A DNA stretch of 24,128 nucleotides, taken from an uncultured Akkermansia sp. (GTDB lineage Bacteria > Verrucomicrobiota > Verrucomicrobiia > Verrucomicrobiales > Akkermansiaceae). A model generated the notes under the pieces. The model saw only the letters and a program-made list of their open reading frames with translations, made no database searches and was not told where the DNA came from. The stretch spans positions 1 to 24,128 of the forward strand of contig CAAFXA010000322.1 of the NCBI GenBank assembly GCA_900766865.1, in the 5' to 3' direction. Below, piece by piece: positions 1-7,497 of this stretch. Both the position numbers and the translations under genes were made by a program. Numbering within the stretch: position 1 is the stretch's first letter; the number at the start of each line of letters is the position of its first letter.

Positions 1-20
1 ACACGACGCTCTTCCGATCT
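1..20 (+). other. Illumina adapter remnant at contig end
   Basis: These 20 bases match the 3' end of the Illumina TruSeq/universal read-1 adapter, which ends in GCTCTTCCGATCT. They are artificial. Genomic sequence starts at base 21. The cdaA reading frame runs correctly up to base 22 and then enters the adapter, which fits adapter left untrimmed at an assembly edge. Confidence 0.97.
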
Positions 21-663
21 TAACCACAGCATCCGAGGCCTCGGCCAGACCGATACCGGCACGATGACGCAGCCCCAGAGAGCGGTCTTTGAGCTCACGA
101 TTCGAGACAGGCAGAATGCAGGCTGCTGCCACTATGCGCTCATTGTTGATGATAACGGCGCCATCATGCAGCATAGTCTTGGGCATAAAGATGGTACCAA
201 TAAGCTCGCGGCTGCAGACGGCATCCAGCTCTGTACCGGTTTTAACGAATTCGGAAAGCTTATTATTACGGCAAATGGCGATGAGTGCCCCATATCGCTT
301 GCTCACCAGGAAGGAAATGGAATCACATATGCAGGAAATAAAGTCCTGATTCTGCTCCCGCCGCCAGAGGCTGCCAAACAAACGATGAGCCCCCAGCCTG
401 GCCAGACCACTGCGCAGCTCCGGCTGGAAAAGAATCAACAGAATAATCAGCAAAGTACCCGGCCCCAGGAAAGAACCGGCAATCTGCTGCAGCACGGCAG
501 CATGCGTCAGCTCCAGCAACACGCCACCCAACACCACGATAAGCAGCAGACCACCCAGAATGGCCGCTGCACGCGAATCCTTGAAAGCACGATATATCTG
601 GTACAACACCAGCCAGATAACCAGAATCTCGAAAACCGCTCGCAGTATATACGGTACGTCCAT
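21..663 (-). CDS. cdaA: Diadenylate cyclase CdaA (DacA), C-terminus cut off
   Basis: Membrane-bound diadenylate cyclase, which condenses two ATP into the second messenger c-di-AMP. About 214 residues are visible from ATG at 663. Hydrophobic segments lie near residues 8-22, 33-52 and 66-80 and are followed by the family motif LFQPELR (78-84). The DAC domain is intact at its key sites: DGA at 167-169 and RHR at 199-201, followed by AGIGLAEAS. CdaA proteins are usually about 270 residues, so the last 50-60 residues lie beyond the contig edge, as would any adjacent cdaR. It lies 134 bp downstream of the sulfatase-fold gene on the same strand but seems to have its own promoter ending 6 nt before the ATG. 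No Shine-Dalgarno is visible. A c-di-AMP phosphodiesterase candidate lies near the other end of the window. Confidence 0.93.
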
Positions 664-669
664 GCGCCG

Positions 670-698
670 ATTTTACCCTGTTTCCCGCCTTATTGCAA
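670..698 (-). promoter_or_regulatory. Predicted cdaA promoter, apparently leaderless
   Basis: On the minus strand TTGCAA (bases 698-693) and TAAAAT (675-670) are separated by exactly 17 bp. Only 6 bp lie between the -10 box and the cdaA ATG at 663, so a start site about 7 nt downstream of the -10 box would fall on the A of the ATG. Confidence 0.55.
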
Positions 699-797
699 GC
701 ACAAACGTATGTAATGCAGACCAAACGGGGATGAAAAAAAAGTCGGTTAAATTGTCCTTATCAGGTCCGATACAAAACATCAGACAGTCAACACCTG

Positions 798-2582
798 TCA
801 GGGAGTCTCCTTCGGTTTAGGCCCGCTGTAAGGCTGAGCCTTGGGGGAACAGAGATCCAATTCTGCAACGTAATAAGGAGAACTGATGCCAAAGAGCCCC
901 AGCAGGGTGTGGAAAATGTGCTCGTGCGCCACGGTCATATCCGCACGAGAGCGCATATTCTGCATGGCTGTGTCGAAATGCGGGTGCATAGCCTTAAACT
1001 CGGGAGAAGCCAGCACAAACATGCCCACACGGCAGCCATCCGTGTCGTGATAACGAATTTTGTTCTCGCCCAGGAACGCACGACCCCACACACCACCATG
1101 GCCGAGGTATTCACCATGATCGCTCACATACACATACACAAAGGGACGGCCTTTGAGCGCCTCGCAAACTCGGCGGATGTATTCATCTGTATAGTGGATG
1201 GTGTTGTCGTAGGCATTATTCACTTCCACCCCCACTGCGGCGGGATCCTCAAACTGGTGCACAGTGGGCACAAAGGGAGGATTCTCGCGGTCATAGTGCT
1301 CGAAGGGAGTGTGACTGCCCTCGTTGTTGATAAATAAGAGTACATTATCCTGCCCAGCAGTGGCGAGAGCTTCCTGAATCTGCGGCACACCCGTCCAGGG
1401 GCTTCCGGGGGCATTATATCGCTTCTCGGCCAGAGATGTCAGCAGCAGCACCACGCGGTCGTACTTAAGCTGCTGCGCTGCACGGCGCCCAAAGAATGAG
1501 AAAAGACGGAACCCATTGGCATGGAACAAATCCAACACAGAGCCCGCACGCGGTTGCAACTCCGGTTGCCTGGTGTAGATATCCCGCCGGGCATCCGTCA
1601 GGATGGCTATCTGAGCCTGGCAGGTATCGTGCGCCGCAGAGATGCAATCCGTAAAGCTGATAATATCCGCCTGCTGTCGCAGCCAGGGCGTGGTATCCCG
1701 CTCATAACCATTCAGGCTCATGCGGTCTGCGCGCACGCTCTCGCCGATATGAACGACCAGCACGACCCCTTCCCCACCTTTAAGCGTGGATATGGCGGAA
1801 GGCTCCACAGTGGGCGATTTAAGCTCCTCCACATATTTCACCGTAGCATGGTTATGCAAAAGAGCCTCGTAGAAGGCGCAACCAAGGTCTTTTGCAGAGA
1901 ACACAGGCCACCAGGTGTCGGGCGTACGGCGGGCAGATGGCACCGCCACGCTGTACAGCACCCCCAGCAGGGCAAACAGAAAACCGGCATTCAGCAGCGG
2001 CAATGTGCCGCGTGAGCGCCTCAGCACCAGCGACACCAGAAGCCCGAACAGGCAGACAACACCCACCGCACAGCAGAAATACACCAGATTGGTGCCGGAC
2101 AGGTAGGCGGCCAGCTCTTCGCCCGAGGCCTCGAAGGTTTCCGCTAAAACCAGGGAATTAATGCGGGTGCGGTACTGCTGGTACGCTGCTATCTGAGCCA
2201 GCTGAAAAAACAGGAACGGCAGCCACAACACGAGGGAGCCATAGCGCAGCAAGGCCCACAGGGTACACAGCAGGCTGACAGTCAGCATAACTGATATGGG
2301 CAACTGACCTACGTCCCGGTAGGCGTCCATGTTGCAGCAGCAGGTGGCAGCCAGCGCCAGTAACGTACAGCCCCACAATACCCATGCAGGAGGCAAAAAT
2401 GGCTTGCCAAACCTGCGGGACGCTCCTGCACCGACCAGCAGCAACAGGAGCAACACCCCGGGCAATATCCACATCGGGCTGAAACCCTCGTGGTACTTCT
2501 GCAGGGATATACCGCCCCACAACATCAGCGCCACAGCCAGGGAGCTGAAATAGAGCCAGTAACTCTGCAGAAGTTTTTTCAT
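798..2582 (-). CDS. Membrane phosphoethanolamine transferase-like protein (EptA/CptA type, sulfatase fold)
   Basis: Inner-membrane enzyme of 594 residues resembling EptA/CptA, which move phosphoethanolamine onto lipid A or core sugars in the periplasm. Several transmembrane segments fill residues 10-212, followed by a periplasmic alkaline-phosphatase/sulfatase fold. Visible family motifs are HIGESVRADRMSLNGYERDT (278-297, metal ligand E281), YDNT (458-461) and SDHGE (487-491, D488/H489). The candidate nucleophile is T320 in SAAHDTCQAQIAIL; EptA has SCGTATAVSVPCMF at this point, so this segment has diverged and the lipid acceptor cannot be inferred safely. The gene starts 19 nt after the YlbF-family gene and is probably cotranscribed with it. 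No Shine-Dalgarno is seen. Another sulfatase-fold head-group transferase, such as a phosphoglycerol transferase, is a less likely alternative. Confidence 0.82.
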   Translation of the reverse strand: MKKLLQSYWLYFSSLAVALMLWGGISLQKYHEGFSPMWILPGVLLLLLLVGAGASRRFGKPFLPPAWVLWGCTLLALAATCCCNMDAYRDVGQLPISVMLTVSLLCTLWALLRYGSLVLWLPFLFFQLAQIAAYQQYRTRINSLVLAETFEASGEELAAYLSGTNLVYFCCAVGVVCLFGLLVSLVLRRSRGTLPLLNAGFLFALLGVLYSVAVPSARRTPDTWWPVFSAKDLGCAFYEALLHNHATVKYVEELKSPTVEPSAISTLKGGEGVVLVVHIGESVRADRMSLNGYERDTTPWLRQQADIISFTDCISAAHDTCQAQIAILTDARRDIYTRQPELQPRAGSVLDLFHANGFRLFSFFGRRAAQQLKYDRVVLLLTSLAEKRYNAPGSPWTGVPQIQEALATAGQDNVLLFINNEGSHTPFEHYDRENPPFVPTVHQFEDPAAVGVEVNNAYDNTIHYTDEYIRRVCEALKGRPFVYVYVSDHGEYLGHGGVWGRAFLGENKIRYHDTDGCRVGMFVLASPEFKAMHPHFDTAMQNMRSRADMTVAHEHIFHTLLGLFGISSPYYVAELDLCSPKAQPYSGPKPKETP

Positions 2583-2601
2583 TCAGAAAAACAGCAAGTT
2601 A

Positions 2602-3192
2602 TCAGTGCTTTCCGCACTTGCACTCATGGCGTTCGCCATGGCCGCCGCAGCACTCGCCATCACCATGGCCACCGCAGCACTCATGTTCACCATCGCCATG
2701 GCAACCACACTGGCACTCGTGCTCCTCTCCATGCTTCTTGCAATCGCTCTCGCAATCGTCGCAGTTGCCGCTGCAACCACCGCCGCAGGAGCAGCTCATC
2801 TGCTGAGTCATGGACTCGGCAACCTCCTCATCCGTGGGAGCAGCACCCTTCTCGATAGCAATGCAGAGATACTGATTCACAACGGAAAGCATATTATCCA
2901 GCTCCTGACGAGCCTCCAGGAAGCCCTTGCAGACAGGGTTATCCACCACATCCTGGCGCAGGCTGTCGAAGGTGGAGATTTCCTCCTCGGAAGGAGGCAT
3001 ACCCTCCATGTGCTTGTTGCGAAGCTTCTCGCCATATTCATTGACCTTGCGGAAAAGGTCGGTGGCTTCGGGGTTCTGGTAGAAGAGACCGATGCGGGCC
3101 TTGGCAGAAATTACCTTCTGGCTCTGTGCAAATGCTGTGGCCAGTTCAGTTGTCAGTTTCACCAGTTCCGGTGTGAGTGAAGTATTGGACAT
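2602..3192 (-). CDS. YlbF/YmcA-family protein with Cys/His-rich C-terminal tail
   Basis: Protein of 196 residues. Residues 1-130 look like the all-helical YlbF/YmcA (Com_YlbF) domain: a helix rich in short side chains, GLFYQNPEATDLFRKVNEYG around 35-54, then EARQELDNMLSVVNQYL. Bacillus relatives act with YaaT in competence, biofilm formation and RNase Y-dependent mRNA processing, and that complex binds iron-sulfur clusters. The tail (134-196) is unusual: 15 Cys and 8 His in 63 residues, with a partial repeat of the form GDGE-ECCGGH (about 166-185). This suggests bound metal or Fe-S clusters, by inference only. The start at 3192 is supported by a strong promoter 9 bp upstream. The gene is first in a run with the sulfatase-fold gene. 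The YlbF call is by motif resemblance. Confidence 0.75.
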   Translation of the reverse strand: MSNTSLTPELVKLTTELATAFAQSQKVISAKARIGLFYQNPEATDLFRKVNEYGEKLRNKHMEGMPPSEEEISTFDSLRQDVVDNPVCKGFLEARQELDNMLSVVNQYLCIAIEKGAAPTDEEVAESMTQQMSCSCGGGCSGNCDDCESDCKKHGEEHECQCGCHGDGEHECCGGHGDGECCGGHGERHECKCGKH

Positions 3193-3201
3193 AACGCGTG
3201 G

Positions 3202-3230
3202 ATTATACCCGATATCCCCTCGTTTGGCAA
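3202..3230 (-). promoter_or_regulatory. Predicted promoter of the YlbF-family gene, near-leaderless
   Basis: On the minus strand TTGCCA (3230-3225, 5 of 6 consensus bases) and a perfect TATAAT (3207-3202) are separated by 17 bp. The ATG begins 9 bp after the -10 box, so the predicted 5' leader is about 2 nt. Confidence 0.7.
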
Positions 3231-3278
3231 CAGCTTACTTTGTCACGATGAAGCCGCCCCCGGCAAACACAGATTTTC

Positions 3279-4055
3279 CTAAACATCCAACTCAAGTCCA
3301 TCGTAAGCCGGTTCCATGAAATCCGGCAGAAGGCGGGAGACCTCGTTGTAGTCCACCTTGTGGCCGCAATGAGTCAGGAACCCGCGTTCCGGCGCGAGCT
3401 GCTGCATAAGCACCACATTATCCTGCACAGACAGGTGGGTGTGGTGTTGCTGGGTGGTAAGACCATCCATGGCAAGAGCATTGAGCTCACTGAGCAGAGG
3501 GTACGACTCTGCGGGCAATTCTTTGATGTCCGGCACATAACCGAATGAACGCCCCCCGCTGCGGAAAACATAGCCATAGGTCTCCACAGTTGCATGGACA
3601 ACGCGCACAGGAGTAATCTCGATATCGCCCACGATGAAGGGTTGTCCGGCATGGTCGTGAGCATCGGGACGAATATACCCCTGGTAGGTATTCTGCTCAG
3701 AAAAGGCCCAGGCAAACATGCGGCGCAGATGAGCCAGGCAGGATGTGCCAGCGTAGAGAGGTAGCCTGTCCGTACGCTTCCAGCAAAAAGCCCGCATGTC
3801 GTCAAAGCCGGTCGTGTGGTCCAGATGCTCATGGGTATAGACAACGGCATCGATAGCGGTTAGATGATGACGCAATGCCTGCTGGCGCAAATCCGGGCAG
3901 GAATCCACGAGAATCGAGGTGGTGGCAGTACGAACCAGCACGGAAGCTCTGAGGCGCTTATTACGAGGGTCATCGGACTGACACACCGCACAATCGCACC
4001 CGATAACAGGAACGCCCGTAGAAGTACCGCTGCCAAGGAAAAGAACTTTCATCAT
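3279..4055 (-). CDS. PhnP-like metallo-beta-lactamase-fold hydrolase
   Basis: Cytosolic hydrolase of 258 residues from the ATG-ATG pair at 4055/4052. An in-frame ATG at 4115 is rejected because it adds about 20 residues before the conserved start KVLFLGSGTSTGVP and would sit upstream of the likely promoter. The metal-binding motif THEHLDH is at 74-80 (HxHxDH at 75-80). Three cysteines in GCDCAVC (20, 22, 25) resemble the structural zinc knuckle of PhnP, the cyclic ribose phosphate phosphodiesterase of the C-P lyase pathway. Later ligand positions fit VVHAT, AMDGL and THCGHK. No other phn genes are present, so a general cyclic-phosphate phosphodiesterase is as likely as a phosphonate role. It is transcribed away from recN, from a shared 63-bp region. 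Confidence 0.83.
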   Translation of the reverse strand: MMKVLFLGSGTSTGVPVIGCDCAVCQSDDPRNKRLRASVLVRTATTSILVDSCPDLRQQALRHHLTAIDAVVYTHEHLDHTTGFDDMRAFCWKRTDRLPLYAGTSCLAHLRRMFAWAFSEQNTYQGYIRPDAHDHAGQPFIVGDIEITPVRVVHATVETYGYVFRSGGRSFGYVPDIKELPAESYPLLSELNALAMDGLTTQQHHTHLSVQDNVVLMQQLAPERGFLTHCGHKVDYNEVSRLLPDFMEPAYDGLELDV

Positions 4056-4066
4056 CCGTTTTTTGC

Positions 4067-4111
4067 TTTGATTTCTGCGGCTATTATGCCATAATAGTGT
4101 CGGAACGCAAA
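4067..4111. promoter_or_regulatory. Bidirectional promoter with palindromic -10 region between the PhnP-like gene and recN
   Basis: A perfect inverted repeat (CTATTATG, one base, CATAATAG) lies at 4081-4097, so each strand carries a CATAAT -10-like box. On plus, TTGATT (4068-4073) is 16 bp from CATAAT (4090-4095). On minus, TTGCGT (4110-4105) is 16 bp from CATAAT (4088-4083). The same symmetry could also be a repressor site. It does not resemble a LexA box that I recognise. Confidence 0.5.
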
Positions 4112-4118
4112 GCAAAAT

Positions 4119-5786
4119 ATGCTCTCACTGTTAAAGATACGCAACCTGGCATTGGTAGAAGAACTCACCTGGGAGCCGGAGCCGGGCTTCCTGGCCATCA
4201 CCGGCGAAACCGGGGCCGGCAAGTCCGTCATCATGGGCGGAATATCGCTAGTCCTGGGAGAGAGAGCCGATAAAGGACGCATTCGCAGCGGAGAATCGCA
4301 ATGCAGTGTGGAGGCTGTATTTCACTTAAACAGCACAAAAACCATCAATTCGGAACTGGAAGAAGCCGGGGTTCCCCCCTGCGAGGATGGCATGCTGGTT
4401 ATCCGCCGTGTCATTACCGCCGGAGGAAACAGACAATTCATCAATAATACCCCGGCTACGCTTCAGCTGCTGCGGCGTATCGGAGCTGGTCTTGTGGACA
4501 TGCACCATCCGGAGGCGCACCGCTCCCTTACCTCCCGTGAACGCCAGCTGGAACTGCTGGATGCTTTTGCTGAAAACGACAGCACCCGGCACACGTACGA
4601 CACAGCCTACCGCGCCTGGCTTAATGCGAGGGCAGCCTATCGCGAACTGCTGGAGAGCGAAATGGCCAACGAGCGTGAGCTTGATTTCCTGCGCCACCAG
4701 GTACAAGAGATTGAAGACGCGGCATTCAGTGCCGAGGAAGCGGCCGAATTGGAGGCAAACTGGCAGAGAGCGCGCAACGCCGGGCGTCTCCGAGATACAG
4801 CCCTGCCCATGGCCCGAATGATAGACGACGGGGATAATGCAGTGCTGCCTCTGCTGCGACAGCTGGTACGCAATGCCCGGGAACTGGAACGTCTGGATGC
4901 AGATTGCGCCACTTGGTTAAGCCCACTGACCGGCGTAGTGGAAGAGATGGAAGATGTGGCAGCAAACCTGCAGGACTATGTGGACAAGCTCTGCGGAGAC
5001 CCGGCAGAACTAGCCAGACTGGAGGAACGAATCTGCACGCTCGACACACTCAAACGAAAATATGGGTCGGATTTTGCTGCTATTCAGGCCCACCTTCAGA
5101 CATGCCGAGAGCGCCTCAATGCCATCGATAACCGGGAAGAAATGCTCCGTGAGCTGGAAGATAAGGAACGTGCCTGCAGAGCCGAGCTGAGGATAGCAGC
5201 GGCGGCTCTGAGCGAAACACGTCGTAAGGCCTCGCCTAAACTGGCAGAAGAGTTCCTGCGACACGCTCGGCAACTTGGATTCCGACAGTCGCTTTTCGAG
5301 GTAAGTCTCGATACGCTGGCTGAGCCAGGTCCCCATGGTGCGGAGGAAACGGAGTTTCTCTTTGGCCCCAACCCCGGAGAACCATTGAAAGCGCTACGCC
5401 TTATCGCATCAAGCGGCGAACTGGCCCGAGTGATGCTGGCGCTCAAGAGTGCGCTGGCCAGCCGGGATGATACGCCGCTGCTGGTATTTGACGAAATTGA
5501 CGCCAACGTAGGTGGCGAAGTGGCGAGAGCGGTGGGGATGAAAATGAGGGAACTGGGAGGGAACCACCAGGTAATCTCCATCACCCACTTCCCGCAGGTA
5601 GCAGCGCTGGCAAATCACCACTACCTTATAGCCAAAGGCCTCGTGAACGGCAGAACTGTTTCCGGGCTGAGCAAAGTGAGCGACGAGGAGCGCGTTCGAG
5701 AGCTCATGCGCATGCTGGGAACAGGTGGTGATGCAGCCCGGGCTCACGCTCTGGGTCTACTGGAAACACATACCTCCGCAACATAA
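4119..5786 (+). CDS. recN: DNA repair protein RecN
   Basis: SMC-like ATPase of 555 residues that acts at double-strand breaks and in recombination after DNA uptake. The head domain starts with LLKIRNLALVEEL and Walker A GETGAGKS (29-36). The middle (about 150-390) is charged and coiled-coil-like. The C-terminal half of the head carries the ABC signature SSGELARVML (from 431) and Walker B LLVFDEID (D458/E459), followed by ITHFPQVAA, the D/H-loop region typical of RecN. The length matches the family. The gene is divergent from the PhnP-like hydrolase and monocistronic in appearance, since the next gene has its own promoter. No Shine-Dalgarno precedes ATG 4119. In many bacteria recN is SOS-induced; no clear LexA operator was recognised here. 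Confidence 0.96.
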   Translation: MLSLLKIRNLALVEELTWEPEPGFLAITGETGAGKSVIMGGISLVLGERADKGRIRSGESQCSVEAVFHLNSTKTINSELEEAGVPPCEDGMLVIRRVITAGGNRQFINNTPATLQLLRRIGAGLVDMHHPEAHRSLTSRERQLELLDAFAENDSTRHTYDTAYRAWLNARAAYRELLESEMANERELDFLRHQVQEIEDAAFSAEEAAELEANWQRARNAGRLRDTALPMARMIDDGDNAVLPLLRQLVRNARELERLDADCATWLSPLTGVVEEMEDVAANLQDYVDKLCGDPAELARLEERICTLDTLKRKYGSDFAAIQAHLQTCRERLNAIDNREEMLRELEDKERACRAELRIAAAALSETRRKASPKLAEEFLRHARQLGFRQSLFEVSLDTLAEPGPHGAEETEFLFGPNPGEPLKALRLIASSGELARVMLALKSALASRDDTPLLVFDEIDANVGGEVARAVGMKMRELGGNHQVISITHFPQVAALANHHYLIAKGLVNGRTVSGLSKVSDEERVRELMRMLGTGGDAARAHALGLLETHTSAT

Positions 5787-5809
5787 TTTGCCATAAACCA
5801 ATTTGATGT

Positions 5810-5838
5810 TTGCATTACGCCAACTGTTATGCTAATAT
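5810..5838 (+). promoter_or_regulatory. Predicted promoter with extended -10
   Basis: TTGCAT (5810-5815) and TAATAT (5833-5838) are separated by 17 bp. The -10 box is preceded by TGC, an extended -10 element. It would transcribe the exported coiled-coil protein at 5877 with a leader of about 30 nt, longer than for other promoters in this window. Confidence 0.5.
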
Positions 5839-5876
5839 ATTTTCAACGCCAATAACACTTTCCCACTTTAACAATT

Positions 5877-7442
5877 ATGAAACGTCCCGCATTTCTGTTC
5901 GCCTTGCTCACTTGCGGAGCCTCGATGTTGCAGGCAGCTGACACCTACGACATCACGCTGACTAATGCTCAGAAGTACACAAAGTGCCGCATTGCCTACG
6001 AAAGCGGCTCCTCGACAAAGTTTACCGGTTTGGACAAGTCCGGCAAGGAAGTAACCTTGACCGTTAACTCCTCCAGCATCCTGTTGAAGAAGGAATCGGT
6101 AGAGGCACCGCAACCGACCAAGACAAAGGAAGCCCCGGCAGAACCGGAAGCCCCTGTAGCAGAAACGCCGGCAACGACCGAAGCCCCCGCGGCTGAGGGA
6201 GAAACGCCGACAGCTCCGGCGGAAGGCACTGCTCCCGCAGCCACAGCCGAAGAAAAGCCGGCTGAGGAAGCCCCTGCTGCTCCGGCAGAAGCAGAAATTG
6301 AGAAAGCCAAAGATGTTTCCCTGAAGCTTCGGGAAAAACTTGCTGCCATTGATACAGAGCTTGCCTCCATCTCCAACCCGTCCCGCTCTCTCGTGGCAGC
6401 ATGCAAAAACGGCAAGAGCTCTATCGAAAGACGCCTGGAGGGCCTCGATAAACAGGCCATCGAAGTGGCAGAGCTGCAGACCAAGTTCAACCAGGTATCC
6501 GGCGGAGATTATGAGTTCAAACACGTTACCTCTGATGACCGCGATAAGTACATGAGAGAAGGCAAGGCGGCACATACCGCCATGGTTATTGACGTGAAGG
6601 AGTACAAGAACGCCCGAAAGGTGGGTGGTCTGGATAAATTTGAGATTCTGCGCGAGCGCTACCAGGGCATCCCCGAATATAAGGACGCCTATCAGTGGTA
6701 CATCACCACGCTCAAGAGCCTCCAGAAGCGCTGGACCAACCTTCTGAACGCTGAGATGAAGAAGCGTAACCGCCTCAACAGCGCCAAGCAGGCTGACATG
6801 CGGAAAAAGGACACCGAGGCTTACAACAAACTCGAGGCCCACTTCGAGAAAAATGGCGAGCAGATTGCAAAGGTCTGGTATACACCGGACAACCGCAACA
6901 TCGTGATGCTGGAGAAGGCCACAAACAAGGTGCGCGATGCCCTTCGCCGCAACGAAAAAGGTCTTCAGGATGAGGCAATCGGCACAGTACCTGACATGCT
7001 CAACGCATTCTGGGCAAATATGGACAAAACCCGTTCCCTCATGATTTCCGGCGATTTGGCCGGTGCTGCCGAAACGCTCAAAGATGATCAGAACTACAAC
7101 AAGATTCTGCGCCTGAATCGTAATCTACTGCCGGAGGAGTACAAGACCCCCATTCGTGCCCAGCGTCTGGATCTGGAACAGGAGATTAAGCGCCGTACCC
7201 GTGAGCGCAACAGCCTCGAAGGACAGTTGGAGAGAAAGATTTCCCAGCTGGAAACCTCCACCCGCTCCGCAGAGTCCCAGATTGACGCCCTGCTGGAGCG
7301 TATAGCACACGAGAAAGAAGTGGACGTGCAGAGCAGTTCGGTAGAGATTGACGAGAAAAAGCCGGCGACGGCAAAACCGGCAGCTGGCAACAAGGAAAAA
7401 GAAAGTGCGCCTGCCGCCAAAGCGCCGGAAAGCAAGAAATGA
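5877..7442 (+). CDS. Exported protein with Ala/Pro/Glu linker and coiled-coil C-terminus, function unknown
   Basis: I do not recognise a named family. The 521-residue product begins with a Sec signal peptide (MKRPAFLFALLTCGASMLQA, cleavage after about residue 20). Residues 21-72 form a small, probably beta-rich module (YDITLTNAQKYTKCRIAYES and following). Residues 74-140 are a low-complexity linker rich in Ala, Pro, Glu and Thr. Residues 141-435 are charged and helical, with aromatic stretches such as YKDAYQWYITTLKSLQKRW. Residues about 436-482 read as a coiled coil, and the last 35 residues are another Lys/Ala/Pro-rich tail. The design suggests a periplasmic or envelope scaffold that bridges layers; this is inference. 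It has its own promoter and a strong terminator, so it is likely a single-gene unit. No Shine-Dalgarno is present. Confidence 0.8.
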   Translation: MKRPAFLFALLTCGASMLQAADTYDITLTNAQKYTKCRIAYESGSSTKFTGLDKSGKEVTLTVNSSSILLKKESVEAPQPTKTKEAPAEPEAPVAETPATTEAPAAEGETPTAPAEGTAPAATAEEKPAEEAPAAPAEAEIEKAKDVSLKLREKLAAIDTELASISNPSRSLVAACKNGKSSIERRLEGLDKQAIEVAELQTKFNQVSGGDYEFKHVTSDDRDKYMREGKAAHTAMVIDVKEYKNARKVGGLDKFEILRERYQGIPEYKDAYQWYITTLKSLQKRWTNLLNAEMKKRNRLNSAKQADMRKKDTEAYNKLEAHFEKNGEQIAKVWYTPDNRNIVMLEKATNKVRDALRRNEKGLQDEAIGTVPDMLNAFWANMDKTRSLMISGDLAGAAETLKDDQNYNKILRLNRNLLPEEYKTPIRAQRLDLEQEIKRRTRERNSLEGQLERKISQLETSTRSAESQIDALLERIAHEKEVDVQSSSVEIDEKKPATAKPAAGNKEKESAPAAKAPESKK

Positions 7443-7451
7443 CCCATTCAC

Positions 7452-7487
7452 AACAAGCCGGGCGAGCACATCGCCTGGCTTGTTTTT
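7452..7487 (+). terminator. Rho-independent terminator
   Basis: A 14-bp stem (AACAAGCCGGGCGA with TCGCCTGGCTTGTT, one G-U pair) at 7452-7465 and 7471-7484 encloses the 5-nt loop GCACA and ends in a run of five T (7483-7487). It follows the stop codon at 7442 by 9 nt and ends 10 nt before the next ATG. Confidence 0.9.
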
Positions 7488-7497
7488 CTGAATTCAG

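Noticed and set aside
2610..2790. Repetitive stretch considered as a CRISPR or tandem DNA repeat
   Set aside because: The repetition is codon-level, from Cys/Gly/His-rich protein repeats in the YlbF-family tail; units are short, irregular and without spacers.
2605..3180. 191-codon Ala/Leu-rich plus-strand frame that looks like a membrane protein
   Set aside because: It is the exact antisense of the YlbF-family gene; the hydrophobic look comes from reading Cys/His/Gly codons in reverse. The promoter and conserved domain are on the minus strand.
4056..4115. Upstream ATG at 4115 for the PhnP-like gene
   Set aside because: It would add about 20 non-conserved residues and place the start upstream of the palindromic promoter region; the family start is at the ATG-ATG pair 4055/4052.
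5868..6842. 324-codon minus-strand frame with Cys/Gly/Phe-rich stretch
   Set aside because: It mirrors the Ala/Pro/Glu-rich linker of the exported protein on the plus strand and has no domain or promoter of its own.
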